Assembly: GCA_015146655.1 (NCBI GenBank)
Contig: VKHL01000047.1
Coordinates: 116,365-180,364, forward strand
Length of the DNA stretch: 64,000 nucleotides
Reading direction: 5' to 3'
Origin: Ochromonas danica
Lineage: Eukaryota; Sar; Chrysophyceae; Chromulinales; Chromulinaceae
Under the pieces are notes generated by a model. That model worked only from the letters and a program-made list of their open reading frames with translations, was not told the DNA's origin and ran no database searches. How positions within the stretch are numbered: the stretch's first letter is position 1; every line of letters starts with the position of its first letter. Positions 45,051 to 55,735 of the stretch are shown one piece after another. The translations under genes and the position numbers were made by a program.

Positions 45051-45065
45051 TTTCCCCGCGCAACT
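45051..45065 (+). promoter_or_regulatory. TTTCCCCGCGCAACT site, duplication unit A
   Basis: E2F-like 15-mer, 256 bases upstream of the PLAC8 copy 2 ATG. The same 15-mer is at 46572-46586 and 46779-46793. Confidence 0.45.
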
Positions 45066-45396
45066 ATAACTTCCCCAACCAAGAACATCCAACACCGCAA
45101 CTACAGTATCTTTGGTTTATCTTACTTAATATACTTTATTACATATACCTTCCACATGATGCTTTCTTTACTTGGAACAGGATATTATTTTAAACAATGG
45201 GTAATTGCCCAAATTCAGCATTGATTAGTGCTAAGCACCAACTTGTTGGTTTATGCATTTTTAATACCGATATGAAGCACTCCAAAATTATCAGTAAAGA
45301 GATCATTTTCAACTAAAGGAAGTAACTGAATTGCGGAATCAACGGCAATGTGTGTATTTTGTCAATCATACTATAAATTGTGTCATGACTCATGCA

Positions 45397-46143
45397 TCAT
45401 ACTATCTCTAAATCATTTTTTATAGCATAATTATCAGGTCTCTCTGGATCAACATCTCCATCCAAGCACTTCTTATATCCATAGAGATGGCGAGCCACTG
45501 AAACACAAAAAAAGAAAGAAACAAATAACCAAATCATGAGCAACAAAGAAATGTTAACATGAGAATACAGAAGAAATGGTTGAATTCCGATCCCCTAACT
45601 TACTTTGAGCAACTGAGCATGGCATACACCAAAAGCCAATGCAGCATTCTCGAAATTGATTGTTTCCATTGATATTATCAACAGCTACAATACGTGCACG
45701 AATGAAGAGAGATAAGACTAATGCGAATACGAAGACCATTAACTGCATAATATAAAATTGATCTGAATAGACTATTTGCAAGACCAAGGCCACGATAAAG
45801 TAAGGGATGAAAAGGTACATGACAGTCCAGAAGTTTATCATACGCAATTTATGAGCCACTGTGAATACAAGCACAAAATAGATGAGTGAAGTCGATGATC
45901 ATAGTGTGAGAAGGTCAGAGAGGAGGGGGTTTAGGAAGGTCTTACTTTGAGCTCCCAGATAGACGCCACAACAAACACAATTAGCACAAAAGAAAGAAGG
46001 GTAGCAGTTGTTTGTGTTGTCACAGATGTTATCAGCCCAAGCATTCTTTGGACGTGAAGCAGGAGTATGGGATCGATCGTAACGGTACCCTTTATATCAT
46101 CATGAAATTCTTTCTTCTGTGGAAATACGGTCGTTGCTGCCAT
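45397..46143 (-). pseudogene. PLAC8-family copy 3, frame lost in exon 1
   Basis: Exons corresponding to copy 2 are 46143-45946, 45858-45604 and 45497-45397. Splice signals are intact, and exons 2 and 3 keep the family frame. Exon 1 is 198 bp against 223 bp in copy 2. The 25 bp net difference lies between the EFHDD head and the RPKNAW block, and it puts the Cys-rich part out of frame with the ATG. The predicted product ends shortly after the first splice junction. Because the rest is nearly identical to copy 2, loss must be recent, or the gene is maintained by conversion. A start downstream within exon 1 is an alternative. Confidence 0.75.
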
Positions 46144-46877
46144 CTCATCAAGAGGAATGAATCAAGAAAGGGAGCTGTCAGAATAATAGAATGTGATTCT
46201 TGCCATGGAAGACGAGAAGAGAGGACCTTTCCTGGCAGAAGCATTTCACTGAGTTGTTACACATCAGGCAGAAAGGACAAGCTCGACCAGCTAGGACATG
46301 TCCAAGACAATGCACTCCCTTGACCTGCTCTGGCTTTTCATCACAACACAAAGCAATCCACCCAAGCCCACCGGATGAACTCGGTAATAACCGCACGTTT
46401 TTGCAAAACTCGCATTAATCGAGTTGAACCCTTTCTTCCTCACAGAGCAAACTTCAATTCTGGGGTGTTGAGAACATTGTGTGTCTGCGTGTTTCCATGG
46501 AACGCTGCGCTATTCCATGTTTTGGTTCCATGGAAAATTGGTGCAAAATCCGAAAGCCTCATCTAAACCCATTTCCCCGCGCAACTACAACTTCCCCAAC
46601 AACAAGAACGCAACTATCTTTGGTTTATCTTACTAAATACTACACATCTGACATCAGGCAGTGGAGTTTTTTTTGAGCCAATGGACAACCTCGATCATTT
46701 TGATTCAAAGCAAAGACAAAGCTACTCTACCCAACCCAGCCATCCCAAACCCACTCCACCCAAACCAAACCAACCCGTTTTCCCCGCGCAACTCGAACTT
46801 CCCTTGCAATAACGTCCACCATCATCACAAAGAGAAGAGCAAAACAGCACAAACAAAAGTGAATAGAGGAAGGAACC
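46144..46877. promoter_or_regulatory. Head-to-head gap, PLAC8 copy 3 / PP2C
   Basis: 734 bp. It holds TTCCATGGAA at 46493-46502 and 46526-46535, and TTTCCCCGCGCAACT at 46572-46586 and 46779-46793, the latter 85 bases upstream of the PP2C ATG. This is the densest cluster of the window's two recurrent motifs. Confidence 0.5.
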
Positions 46878-48755
46878 ATGTCAGAAGTCAAGTTAGATGG
46901 TGTTCCTATGACATTAGGTTATATTCTACGCACACGAAGCGTGTTGGTAGATGGGAATAATGTCATTATTCAGACTATAGTGATTAAACCTCATTGGGAC
47001 CTAGTGTTGGAACAGGACGTTCTGCTGGACCTCGCCGAACATTCTCTCTATAACGATTATGGTGGTGTACTTGTTCGCTTAGTGGATAACCAACAACGGC
47101 AGTATTTTCCACCAGAGAATGTTCAAGCAGCAGATGGCAGTGGTAGTGGCAGCAGTGGCACCAGTGATGACCGTAGCAATGGCAATGGCAATGGTGAGGA
47201 CAGGATTGGTGGTATTGGAAGCAGTAAGAATAGAATGGATTATGACCGGAAAGATGAAGAGAATAAAAATGGTGATAGTCTAACGATCACCCTTCCTTGG
47301 ATGAAGAAGTATCGTTATCCCCTCGCTGTTTGGTTTTACAGCTTACGTCTTCTCTTAAAGAAACCGTTATTAGAACTGTGGAGAGGGTCTGTCTTGTTGG
47401 GTGACCTATGGCATGTCCCATCTAATCCATCTTTACCGTCCATATCTAATGCACTACAAGGTTGTATGCAAAGTTCATTAACGATCTTTCCTGGTGTAGG
47501 AAGAAATCGTGGACGTAGGAAGTATATGGAAGATATTGACACAGTCTTTGAACATATAAAGATTAATGAAAAGTTTACCTATAGTGTCTTTGGTGTCTTT
47601 GATGGTCATGGTGGTGAAGATTGTGCACATCAAGCAGCTGATGATATTCCTATTAAAATTACTGCTAATTTAAGAAGAGGATTACAACCTGTTGAAGCAT
47701 TATTTAAATCTTTTCGAGATGTGGATGATGACTTTCTTCATTCTACAGCTGAATCTTCATCTGGTAGTACAGCAAATGTAATTCTTTATGATCGTTATCG
47801 TAGTTTAATATTTATTGCAAATACAGGTGATACACGTGCAGTTTTATCCAGAAATAGACAAGCTATTAATTTATCTTATGACCGTAAAGCCAATGATCCT
47901 GAAGAAATTGCTCGTATTGCTCATGCAGGTGGATTTGTTGTAAATAATCGTGTCTCTGGTTTCTTAGCTGTCTCAAGAGCTATTGGTGATAGTAAATTAA
48001 AATTACCTCAACCAGGAACAGTCATTGTTGATCCTGAGATTTCATTTTTCTCACCTTGTCTAGAAGATGAGTTTATTATTATTGCAACAGATGGATTATG
48101 GGATGTTACTTCATCACAAGATGCAGTAGATTATATTCGTCATGGACTGGAAAAAGAAGGATTTTCTTTCAATCCACCAAGTGAGAATTACTTTTATCTG
48201 CTTGTTTTCATCATCTATTGGTTTTATTAATGATGTCTCCTTTTTGTTGTCATAGCTTCAATTGAAGAGATCTCAACAAAAGAACCAATCAAGCCTAAGC
48301 TGATTAAAGTTGCTAATGATCTTGTCAATTATGCAATTAGTCAAGGATCAGCAGATAATATTACAGTGATGATTCTCTTCATTGCTGGCTCTTCTGTTGA
48401 TGCTTCAGCAATTAATCAATATCTTGAAGAGAGTAAAACACAATTTTCTGTGGATTTTGTGAATTATACTTCATCCTCTGTTCGTGTTGAAAGAAAAGGT
48501 ACACCATCACCTGCATTAAGTAGAGAAGGAAGTGGCAAGTTTTCTCCTGTTGACCCTGCTCCATCTATGAGTCGATTGTCATCATTTAGGAATGAGGGGA
48601 TTGCCTTTGCAAGAAGCGGAAGAAATTTAGCAACTTCATCTAATGATGCAAGTGTTTCAGCAGCTATTGTTAAGAAGGAACCAAGACCTTTAGAAGAAGA
48701 TGAAGAAGAAGATGATGACATGATGAGTTTCTTGAAAGATGACAAGAACTTTTAG
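46878..48755 (+). CDS. PP2C-type (PPM) protein phosphatase
   Basis: Exons are 46878-48180 and 48256-48755 (phase 1 intron, 75 bp), giving 600 aa. An N-terminal extension of about 200 residues has a Ser/Gly/Asn-rich linker and no named domain. The catalytic domain runs from about 200 to 500: RNRGRRKYMEDIDTVF, FGVFDGHGGEDCA, SGSTANVIL, ANTGDTRAVL, AVSRAIGDSKLK, ATDGLWDVTSSQDAV and, in exon 2, QGSADNITVMIL. The metal-binding Asp and Gly residues are all present, so the enzyme should be an active Mn/Mg-dependent Ser/Thr phosphatase. The C-terminal 100 residues are Ser-rich and end in an acidic DEEEDDDM tail. Confidence 0.93.
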
Positions 48756-49168
48756 AGTCATTATTATGTTGACTTAGAAGAAAAATGCTGCTATTGTGTG
48801 TATATAGTATAGAAAGACAATAGTTTACAATAACAATAACTAGACTAGGTCACATGGTTAGGATTTGTTCTTGTCAAACTTTCTTCTTGAAGAATCCTTA
48901 CAACTTTTACCTAATCGATCTACATTTATCTTTCTCTTCTTCTTGTCTTCATTAAGATCATAGTTAAGCATTAAGTAATTTTTGTATGACTCTTACAAGA
49001 AGTAGACACACTCTATTATCACTAGTGATGCTCCATGTATGACCATCTAGTATAGTATGGTCAGTTAATATGAAAACAATCTTTCCGTCCTTCCATTCCA
49101 AAAGCAATCATAACAGAATGACAAGTCATGCTTCATCAATCATTATTAGTATTATCATTATATTATTA
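48756..49168. other. Convergent 3' gap, PP2C / Sel1-like
   Basis: 413 bp, AT-rich, between two gene ends. Only UTR-like sequence is seen. Confidence 0.5.
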
Positions 49169-52100
49169 TTATATTTTCAACTTGGACATAAGATCTTCTA
49201 ATTCTCGATCATAAGCACCAAAAGCTCTTCCATCCTCTTCTGTCCCTTCTTCTGAATCACCATAAATATCAATTAATTCATGGAAAAGTCGACCATATGT
49301 TGGAATAGTCTTTCCTTGTGGATGACCTTTCCAAAAGTCAATATAAGAAGCAAAATTAATCATATTACTTTCTAATAAAGCCTTTTGATAAAGTGCATTA
49401 ATATTAATAATTTGTTCACGTAATCGTTTATAACTATGTTGTCGATTTTTCTTCTCTGTTTGACTTTCATGATGTTGTATCATAGGATCATCATTCGAAT
49501 CAATAAAATAGAAGATACCATAAGGTGATTGTCTTTCAAATAATTCAGTAAATGTTAATGCACCAATACTAACTAATTGTAATCCACGTCCTTGTGCTGA
49601 TGCTAATGGTAAATCCCAATCACTATAATATTGAATAGAACCTTCTATTCCTTCTTCACGTATAGATGATAGAATCCATGGTATAATACGTTTAATGAAA
49701 TAATGATAAACAATACGTGTTAAGATAGTACAATCTTGTTCATTTAATTCATCATTAATAGTCTGTATATCCACTAAATTAAATGGTCTACCATCACGTA
49801 AGAAAGCAAGAATTAATTCAACTAATTTCTTTTCATTTTCTTTATAATGAAGATTATCTTCTTCCATTAAAGTAATATGATTTAAGAAATGTAAAATATC
49901 ATCAGAACATCCTAAATCTTGCATAAAATAATGTTCATGATATTTCATTAAATCTTCTTCACTAAATTCATGATATCCATTATTATTCATCAACATGATA
50001 TTGTTATTGGTAGTAGAGGGAGGATTATTGTTTTGACGATGATTTCGATTATTACTACTACCAGATGTCTTTGTATTATTACGATTGCTTCGTTTAGACT
50101 CATTCATGTAGTCATTACTATCACCATTCTGATCACTAGTAGAATGATGATGAGAATGATGATGAGGTGAAAGTGGTGGTGGGAGATGTGGGAAAGTTCG
50201 ATGTTGATAACGTAAAACAGCTGACCCAATCATCACTGATTCAACATAAGTCATCTCTTGAAGTAATGCTGTTGTTATTGCACCATATTTATCTTTACCA
50301 GACATTCCAATTGGTAAAGAGGAAGAAGGAAAGGATCCATCACCACCACCACCACCACCTTCTTCGATTGGTGGAGGTCCAATATAACTAGCAGGTTGAT
50401 AAATAGAAAGATTTAACTGACCTGTCCATCCTGTTTGTTGACTATGTTTTATACTTTTATTATGTCCATATGTCTCTACAGCTACTTCTAATAAACTTCT
50501 CTCTGCCATACATAAAATACGTGCAGATGGAATATGATAAGCAACTGTATTAACTGCTGATAGATTTAATGGTTCATTTAGAAACTTTTCTGGATTATAA
50601 AAACTATTCCAATCAGCATTAAGATATTGTGAATAATCATATAATCGACGATGATAGAATTCACGTGCAAGTAATAAAACTAATGGATTTGAAGTTTGAC
50701 TTGGATCGAAAAAACGTTTTTCAGTTAAAATTTGTCGACGTAATGTATGTTCTGCTATATCAATATAATAATTCCATGTTTGTAATAGATTGACTTTGTT
50801 AGATTGTAAAGTATTATATAAAGCTTGAAATTCATGAACTTTATTCTTCATTAAAGCATTAATTACTTCATCACTAAATTTATGTGTCTTACCATGATGA
50901 ACACGTGCTTCTGCTGTTTCATAAGCTGATCGTAATGCTTCTGTTTCAAGTTCTAATACTTCAGCACGTGCTGTTAATTGTGAACAAGCTGCCATATCAA
51001 AACCTTCTAAATCATCTGAAATATATGACCAACCAGGTAGATGATGACGATAGACCTTTTGATCAATAGCGACTTTACTGTTGACCATATTACTATTACT
51101 ATTGCCCAATCGATCATTACTACGTAAATCAGAGATAATAGATCGATAAGCGCTTTGAAAGCCTGTTGTACTATCACTTGTTAGCATATAATTCGTATTG
51201 AGAGGATTAAGTGGTCGTAAAGAAGGGATGGAAATAGGACTGTGTGAACTGCCAACCCCTCCCCCTGACATTCCTCTTTCATTTTGTCGATTATTATAGC
51301 TGTGACCAGGTGAAAGACTTCGTGCAGGTGAGAGAAATGTATTACCTCCTCCACCACCAGCAGTAGCCCCACCACCACCAGCACCAGGTGAGGGCAATAT
51401 GGCCTGCTGCAAAAGCATAGCATTTAGATTTACACCTTGACTGCTGCCACCCACCACGAGATCATCTCCCATATCTCTTATACCTAACTGTTGTTGCTGC
51501 TGTAAATTACATGACATAAGCACTTTCTCAAACAAACGATCTAAGATCTTATAAAGACATTGAATCTCTAATTTCCTCGCTTCTGCTTTCTTCCTCATTA
51601 CTTGATCACCTCCACTACCACTACCACCACTACCTCCTGCTCCTGGAGATATTGCACCACCAGAAGCAGCAGTAGCAGCTGCAGCAGTCATCGAAGTGGA
51701 AGTAGGTCTCTTACTTTCAATAATCTTTCGTAGACAACGGACTGTTTCTTTGTAATCTCTCTTCTCATGAAGAATCTCAGAGAGAAGCATAAACTTATCT
51801 GCTCCACCTTCAACAGATCTAGAACAAAATTGATAAGCAAGATCAATATTCTTTCCACCTGGTGCACGACCATCAAAATAATATTGTGCAACATTGCCAG
51901 CAGCAGAAGCATTTCCTAAATCAGCAGCTGCAAGATAAAGAATGAAAGCAGTCTCAGGTTCTTCATTAAAACCTTCTTTCCCTGATCCATAAAGTACACC
52001 AAGTTTATTTAAGATAGTTGGTGATAAGTTGACAGTCTTCTCACGACATGCACGAATTAAATCAGAGATTGATAATTCACGTGTTAGAATCCAACTTCTT

Positions 52101-52186
52101 ATTTTATTCTTTAATACTTCATTATTCTTTTGATGAGAAAGACGTTTAATCGTCTTTTGTACTTCAGGTTTAATATAGTTATCCAT
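49169..52186 (-). CDS. Sel1-like repeat protein of unknown function
   Basis: The single exon gives 1,005 aa. Residues about 55-160 contain Sel1-like repeats (LNKLGVLYGSG, AFILYLAAADLGNASAAGNVAQYYFDG, AYQFCSRSVEGGADKFMLLSEIL). Gly/Ser-rich low-complexity inserts lie near 170-195 and 270-320. A His/Asn-rich insert lies near 670-735. The large mostly helical C-terminal region (about 360-1005) has no family I recognise. Sel1 repeats usually mediate protein-protein contacts. It shares a 286 bp gap with the kelch/MORN gene in head-to-head layout. Confidence 0.75.
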   Translation of the reverse strand: MDNYIKPEVQKTIKRLSHQKNNEVLKNKIRSWILTRELSISDLIRACREKTVNLSPTILNKLGVLYGSGKEGFNEEPETAFILYLAAADLGNASAAGNVAQYYFDGRAPGGKNIDLAYQFCSRSVEGGADKFMLLSEILHEKRDYKETVRCLRKIIESKRPTSTSMTAAAATAASGGAISPGAGGSGGSGSGGDQVMRKKAEARKLEIQCLYKILDRLFEKVLMSCNLQQQQQLGIRDMGDDLVVGGSSQGVNLNAMLLQQAILPSPGAGGGGATAGGGGGNTFLSPARSLSPGHSYNNRQNERGMSGGGVGSSHSPISIPSLRPLNPLNTNYMLTSDSTTGFQSAYRSIISDLRSNDRLGNSNSNMVNSKVAIDQKVYRHHLPGWSYISDDLEGFDMAACSQLTARAEVLELETEALRSAYETAEARVHHGKTHKFSDEVINALMKNKVHEFQALYNTLQSNKVNLLQTWNYYIDIAEHTLRRQILTEKRFFDPSQTSNPLVLLLAREFYHRRLYDYSQYLNADWNSFYNPEKFLNEPLNLSAVNTVAYHIPSARILCMAERSLLEVAVETYGHNKSIKHSQQTGWTGQLNLSIYQPASYIGPPPIEEGGGGGGDGSFPSSSLPIGMSGKDKYGAITTALLQEMTYVESVMIGSAVLRYQHRTFPHLPPPLSPHHHSHHHSTSDQNGDSNDYMNESKRSNRNNTKTSGSSNNRNHRQNNNPPSTTNNNIMLMNNNGYHEFSEEDLMKYHEHYFMQDLGCSDDILHFLNHITLMEEDNLHYKENEKKLVELILAFLRDGRPFNLVDIQTINDELNEQDCTILTRIVYHYFIKRIIPWILSSIREEGIEGSIQYYSDWDLPLASAQGRGLQLVSIGALTFTELFERQSPYGIFYFIDSNDDPMIQHHESQTEKKNRQHSYKRLREQIININALYQKALLESNMINFASYIDFWKGHPQGKTIPTYGRLFHELIDIYGDSEEGTEEDGRAFGAYDRELEDLMSKLKI

Positions 52187-52472
52187 GATTGATCAATTAG
52201 TAGATCTATCTTTTCACTATCTTTGTTAACTGTTAATAACACCAACATGTGATTTGGATCAACTGCCACTCCCTGAAACTAGGCAAGTCAGAGATTTAAA
52301 CCTGATTTTCTTGGTTTATATAGTGATGGACTAGATTTGAGAAATCCGGGAAATAGCTTCCAAATTATGAGTTTTGGACTGAAAGAGACGTTTCATCTCG
52401 TATTGTTTCATCTCGTATTACATCTATTGCATCGGGTAATCTCGCCCCTATCTCATTGGATGAATAAGAAAG

Positions 52473-55244
52473 ATGGATATTATTACCTTTAACACTTCTA
52501 AAAATCTAATAAATTCTATTGGTGGAGCTTTATGTCGTCTAAATGAAAGTCGTGATCATGATCATCAAATTTCATCTGATATTTGTAATGATCGTCAAAT
52601 TGTCGTCTCAGTGGGAGGACTGCGAGATATGACTAAGTCAGATAGTACCTTTCTAGCGATTGACTTCTTGGATATAGAGTCTGCCTCATGGAAAGCAAAC
52701 TACGTCATAACGAACAAAGCAAGAAATCGTGCTTATCATGGAGCTACTGTCGTCAATCTTCATCCTCATGAAGTAGACACCACAACAGATTCGACGGGTA
52801 CAGACACTAATAGAGGTACAGGAGTTGAGTCAACTGTACGTCAGAAGATTTTGGTGTTTGGTGGAGGAACACTCAGTCAGAACACACCAACACTGACACC
52901 ATGTGATGAAATTCTTCAAATAGAGAAGACAATCTTTGGCTATAAGGTCACCCCTATCTCTATCAACCCACCAGAAGAAAAAGTTGCATTCCTTGGCTTA
53001 ACTGCCTCTACGATTGGTATTAAACAAGATCGTGTAGTTTTATATGGTGGATATCATCCAAGTAAAGGGTTTAACAATGAAGTCAAACTATTCAATCCTT
53101 ATGATCAATCTATCAAAGTCATAGAGATTGATCCTGCTTGTTCCAAACCTCCTCCACGAGCTTATCATTCAGCTATGATTGTAGGTAATCAAAAACAATA
53201 TCTTCTTATTCTAGGTGGAGAGAAAGAAGGTAAAATCATGTTATCAGATATCTGGTTATTAGATCTATCAGATGTCTTACAAGCTGAATATACTCCTGAA
53301 CCTATACAAACAGAAGTGAATCCAAAGGATAAAAGTAAAGGTGGTAAAGGTGGTAAAGAACCTGCTAAAGTAGCTATTTATGCACGTTGGCAAAATGTGG
53401 TAGAAGATGGTGGATTTCTTGGTCGTAGTCGTTGTAATAGTTTCTATACGATACACTGTGAAAGTGAGGAGAAATGTCTTTATGATATTTATCTATTGGG
53501 TGGTATCACTTCAGAGCAGGGGTTAATACCTTTGATCGATATTATTAAAGGAACAATTATAATAGGATCACAAATTAAAGCTGCCCCACCAGCTAAAGGA
53601 GCACCACCAACACCTGCTATCTCTATTCACGTCACAATGTCTTCTTTTCAACCTGTTGGACCTTTCCCTACTGTAATGAAAGCATTAGAGGATATGAAAA
53701 ATAGTGATGGACAAGAAGGAAAGGAAGAAGTTCATAGTAGTATTCGAGCATTATATCAACTCTCTGCCAAATCTATGGCTTGTACAGTCTGTCCATTGCT
53801 GACATCTGACTTCCATCACTTGACTACTTCATCTACTACTGCTGCTAATAACAATAATCAACTTATTGATCAAAATAATAATAGTCATTCTATACTAGGA
53901 TGGATTGTAACTGGTGGATTGAGATTATTACTAAAAGCGACTGAAATTGTAATTCCATCTGTTATATTAATTCTTCCTGATGGTGATCATCCTTTTGTGA
54001 AGAAGATTAAAAAGATTATTCAAAAGAATTATATTTTAGAAGGTAATCCTATTCCACAAAACAAGAAGAAAGATCATGATTCCAATAGTTTGAAAGCAAA
54101 GCGTATAGACTATCAAAATGGTGATGTCTATGAAGGTCAAGTCATGCAACACGTTGGATTGTTGGAATTAGACAGTCCTATTGGTCATCCTGAATCATCA
54201 GATATTGGTAGTTCTCATGGAAAATCTAATAACATAGATGACAATGATGATGAAGAAGAAAATGAACAAAAAGGCATTGAAGGTTTGCACTTCCCTCATG
54301 GTCAAGGTAAAATGATATATCAGATAGGAGATATCTATGAAGGAGAATGGGTTGAAGGTAATCGACATGGTCAAGGGAAGTTAGTCTATCAAAATGGTGA
54401 TATCTATGAAGGATCTTTTATTGAAAATCAAATACAAGGTGAAGGAGTATTTTCATCATCTTTACATCATATCGAATATAATGGTGAATTCTATAATGGA
54501 GTATTTGATGGAATAGGAGAATTACAAAGAAAAGATATAGGAGAAATATTTCGTGGACATTTCATGGAAGGAAAGAAACATGGTGATGGTGTATTATCTT
54601 ATGTTTCAAATGATAATGAGAAACAAGAAGAAATAGGAGAGATTGTTGGTAGATGGGAATATGATAATATGATAGGAATAGGTAAAGCTTCAGATTATTC
54701 TATTTCTTCTATTAATCTATTATTAGGATATATTCCAAAAGATCAACTCTTCTTAGATGATGATCAAGTTAATAGTGTAGCTTTAAAAAGAAGACAAGAG
54801 GTAATTTCTAATTTGACTAGATTATCTCCACGTAGTTCTGGAAGTTATACAGGACCATTAGTACATGGACAACCAGATGGTGATCAAGGAAGTTGTATCT
54901 ATACTTCAGGTGATCAATATGTTGGTCAATGGCGTAAAGGACGTAGAAATGGAATTGGACGCTATGTCTTTGCTAATGGTGATGTCTATGAAGGGAAATG
55001 GGTTGGTGATGTACCATGTGGTCATGGTCGATATCAAACTATCTTAGGAGATAGTTATGAAGGACAATGGGAAAACAATGCCTATCATGGTCAAGGAAGC
55101 TTAAGTAATCGTAAAGAAGGTACATTATATATGGGAAGTTTTGTACGAGGCAAGAAGCAAGGCGTTGGGAAGTTGTTTGATCAAGCAACAGAGATCATCT
55201 TGGAAGAAGGAACCTACATGAATGATCGTCTTGTGAAAATATAA
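52473..55244 (+). CDS. Kelch-like / MORN-repeat fusion protein
   Basis: The single exon gives 923 aa. The N-terminal 470 residues show kelch-type blade motifs (RAYHGATVVNLH, ILVFGGGTLS, RVVLYGGYHPSKG, RAYHSAMIV, LLILGGEKEG with SDIWLLDLSD, and YLLGGITSEQ), suggesting a beta-propeller. From about 545 to the end there are around ten MORN repeats in two blocks (GDVYEGQ, GDIYEGEWVEGNRHGQGKLVY, GDQYVGQWRKGRRNGIGRYVF, GDSYEGQWENNAYHGQGSL), separated by an acidic linker. MORN proteins bind membranes or form flagellar and basal-body scaffolds. The kelch-plus-MORN order is unusual. Confidence 0.85.
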   Translation: MDIITFNTSKNLINSIGGALCRLNESRDHDHQISSDICNDRQIVVSVGGLRDMTKSDSTFLAIDFLDIESASWKANYVITNKARNRAYHGATVVNLHPHEVDTTTDSTGTDTNRGTGVESTVRQKILVFGGGTLSQNTPTLTPCDEILQIEKTIFGYKVTPISINPPEEKVAFLGLTASTIGIKQDRVVLYGGYHPSKGFNNEVKLFNPYDQSIKVIEIDPACSKPPPRAYHSAMIVGNQKQYLLILGGEKEGKIMLSDIWLLDLSDVLQAEYTPEPIQTEVNPKDKSKGGKGGKEPAKVAIYARWQNVVEDGGFLGRSRCNSFYTIHCESEEKCLYDIYLLGGITSEQGLIPLIDIIKGTIIIGSQIKAAPPAKGAPPTPAISIHVTMSSFQPVGPFPTVMKALEDMKNSDGQEGKEEVHSSIRALYQLSAKSMACTVCPLLTSDFHHLTTSSTTAANNNNQLIDQNNNSHSILGWIVTGGLRLLLKATEIVIPSVILILPDGDHPFVKKIKKIIQKNYILEGNPIPQNKKKDHDSNSLKAKRIDYQNGDVYEGQVMQHVGLLELDSPIGHPESSDIGSSHGKSNNIDDNDDEEENEQKGIEGLHFPHGQGKMIYQIGDIYEGEWVEGNRHGQGKLVYQNGDIYEGSFIENQIQGEGVFSSSLHHIEYNGEFYNGVFDGIGELQRKDIGEIFRGHFMEGKKHGDGVLSYVSNDNEKQEEIGEIVGRWEYDNMIGIGKASDYSISSINLLLGYIPKDQLFLDDDQVNSVALKRRQEVISNLTRLSPRSSGSYTGPLVHGQPDGDQGSCIYTSGDQYVGQWRKGRRNGIGRYVFANGDVYEGKWVGDVPCGHGRYQTILGDSYEGQWENNAYHGQGSLSNRKEGTLYMGSFVRGKKQGVGKLFDQATEIILEEGTYMNDRLVKI

Positions 55245-55735
55245 AAACTACATACTATATAGTACAAGATGTTGCATATGTATAGTATCTAGTGAACACT
55301 AAGCAGTAAGCAATGATCAAATTCAATGGAAGTCTATTCTCCCTATGACATTATGCTGTTGTCTAGTGATCAAATGCTGTTGTATATGACATTATTTGGA
55401 TGGCATTGTCTATGCAATGTTTAGCAGTACCTGTTCCTCTTAGAAATGACAACTGTTAAGACTAAATGATATGAAGCAAGAGGCTCAACAATAATAACAA
55501 CAACAAGTTTTGTTCACATTGAGAGAAATCCATTCCAAATACCACAATTGAGTAGTTAAATTATTGTAATCAACGGAAATGACAGGTGTGTTATGTAGGA
55601 CACACACAACAACCTGTTGATATACATACGCCATTAACGTCATTATTACTCTACTTGTCAGAACACTACAGAACACTTCTTCATACACTTTCACAACTAG
55701 CAATTGATATTAAGATCATGCTGTTAACCTGATTT
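55245..55735. other. Convergent gap, MORN gene / PLAC8 copy 4
   Basis: 491 bp of presumed UTR sequence. A minus frame (55485-55703) has no recognised features. Confidence 0.5.

Larger units (their letters stand above)
43750..46645. repeat. Tandem duplication containing PLAC8 copies 2 and 3
   Basis: Unit A (about 43750-45130) and unit B (about 45131-46645) are direct repeats. Each contains a PLAC8 gene, 3' and 5' flanks, and an E2F-like site (45051-45065; 46572-46586). The gene cores (about 44130-44690 and 45505-46050), introns included, look almost identical, while the 3' flanks are clearly diverged. Unit B carries an extra block of about 175 bp (46373-46548) that holds two TTCCATGGAA palindromes. 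Confidence 0.85.
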
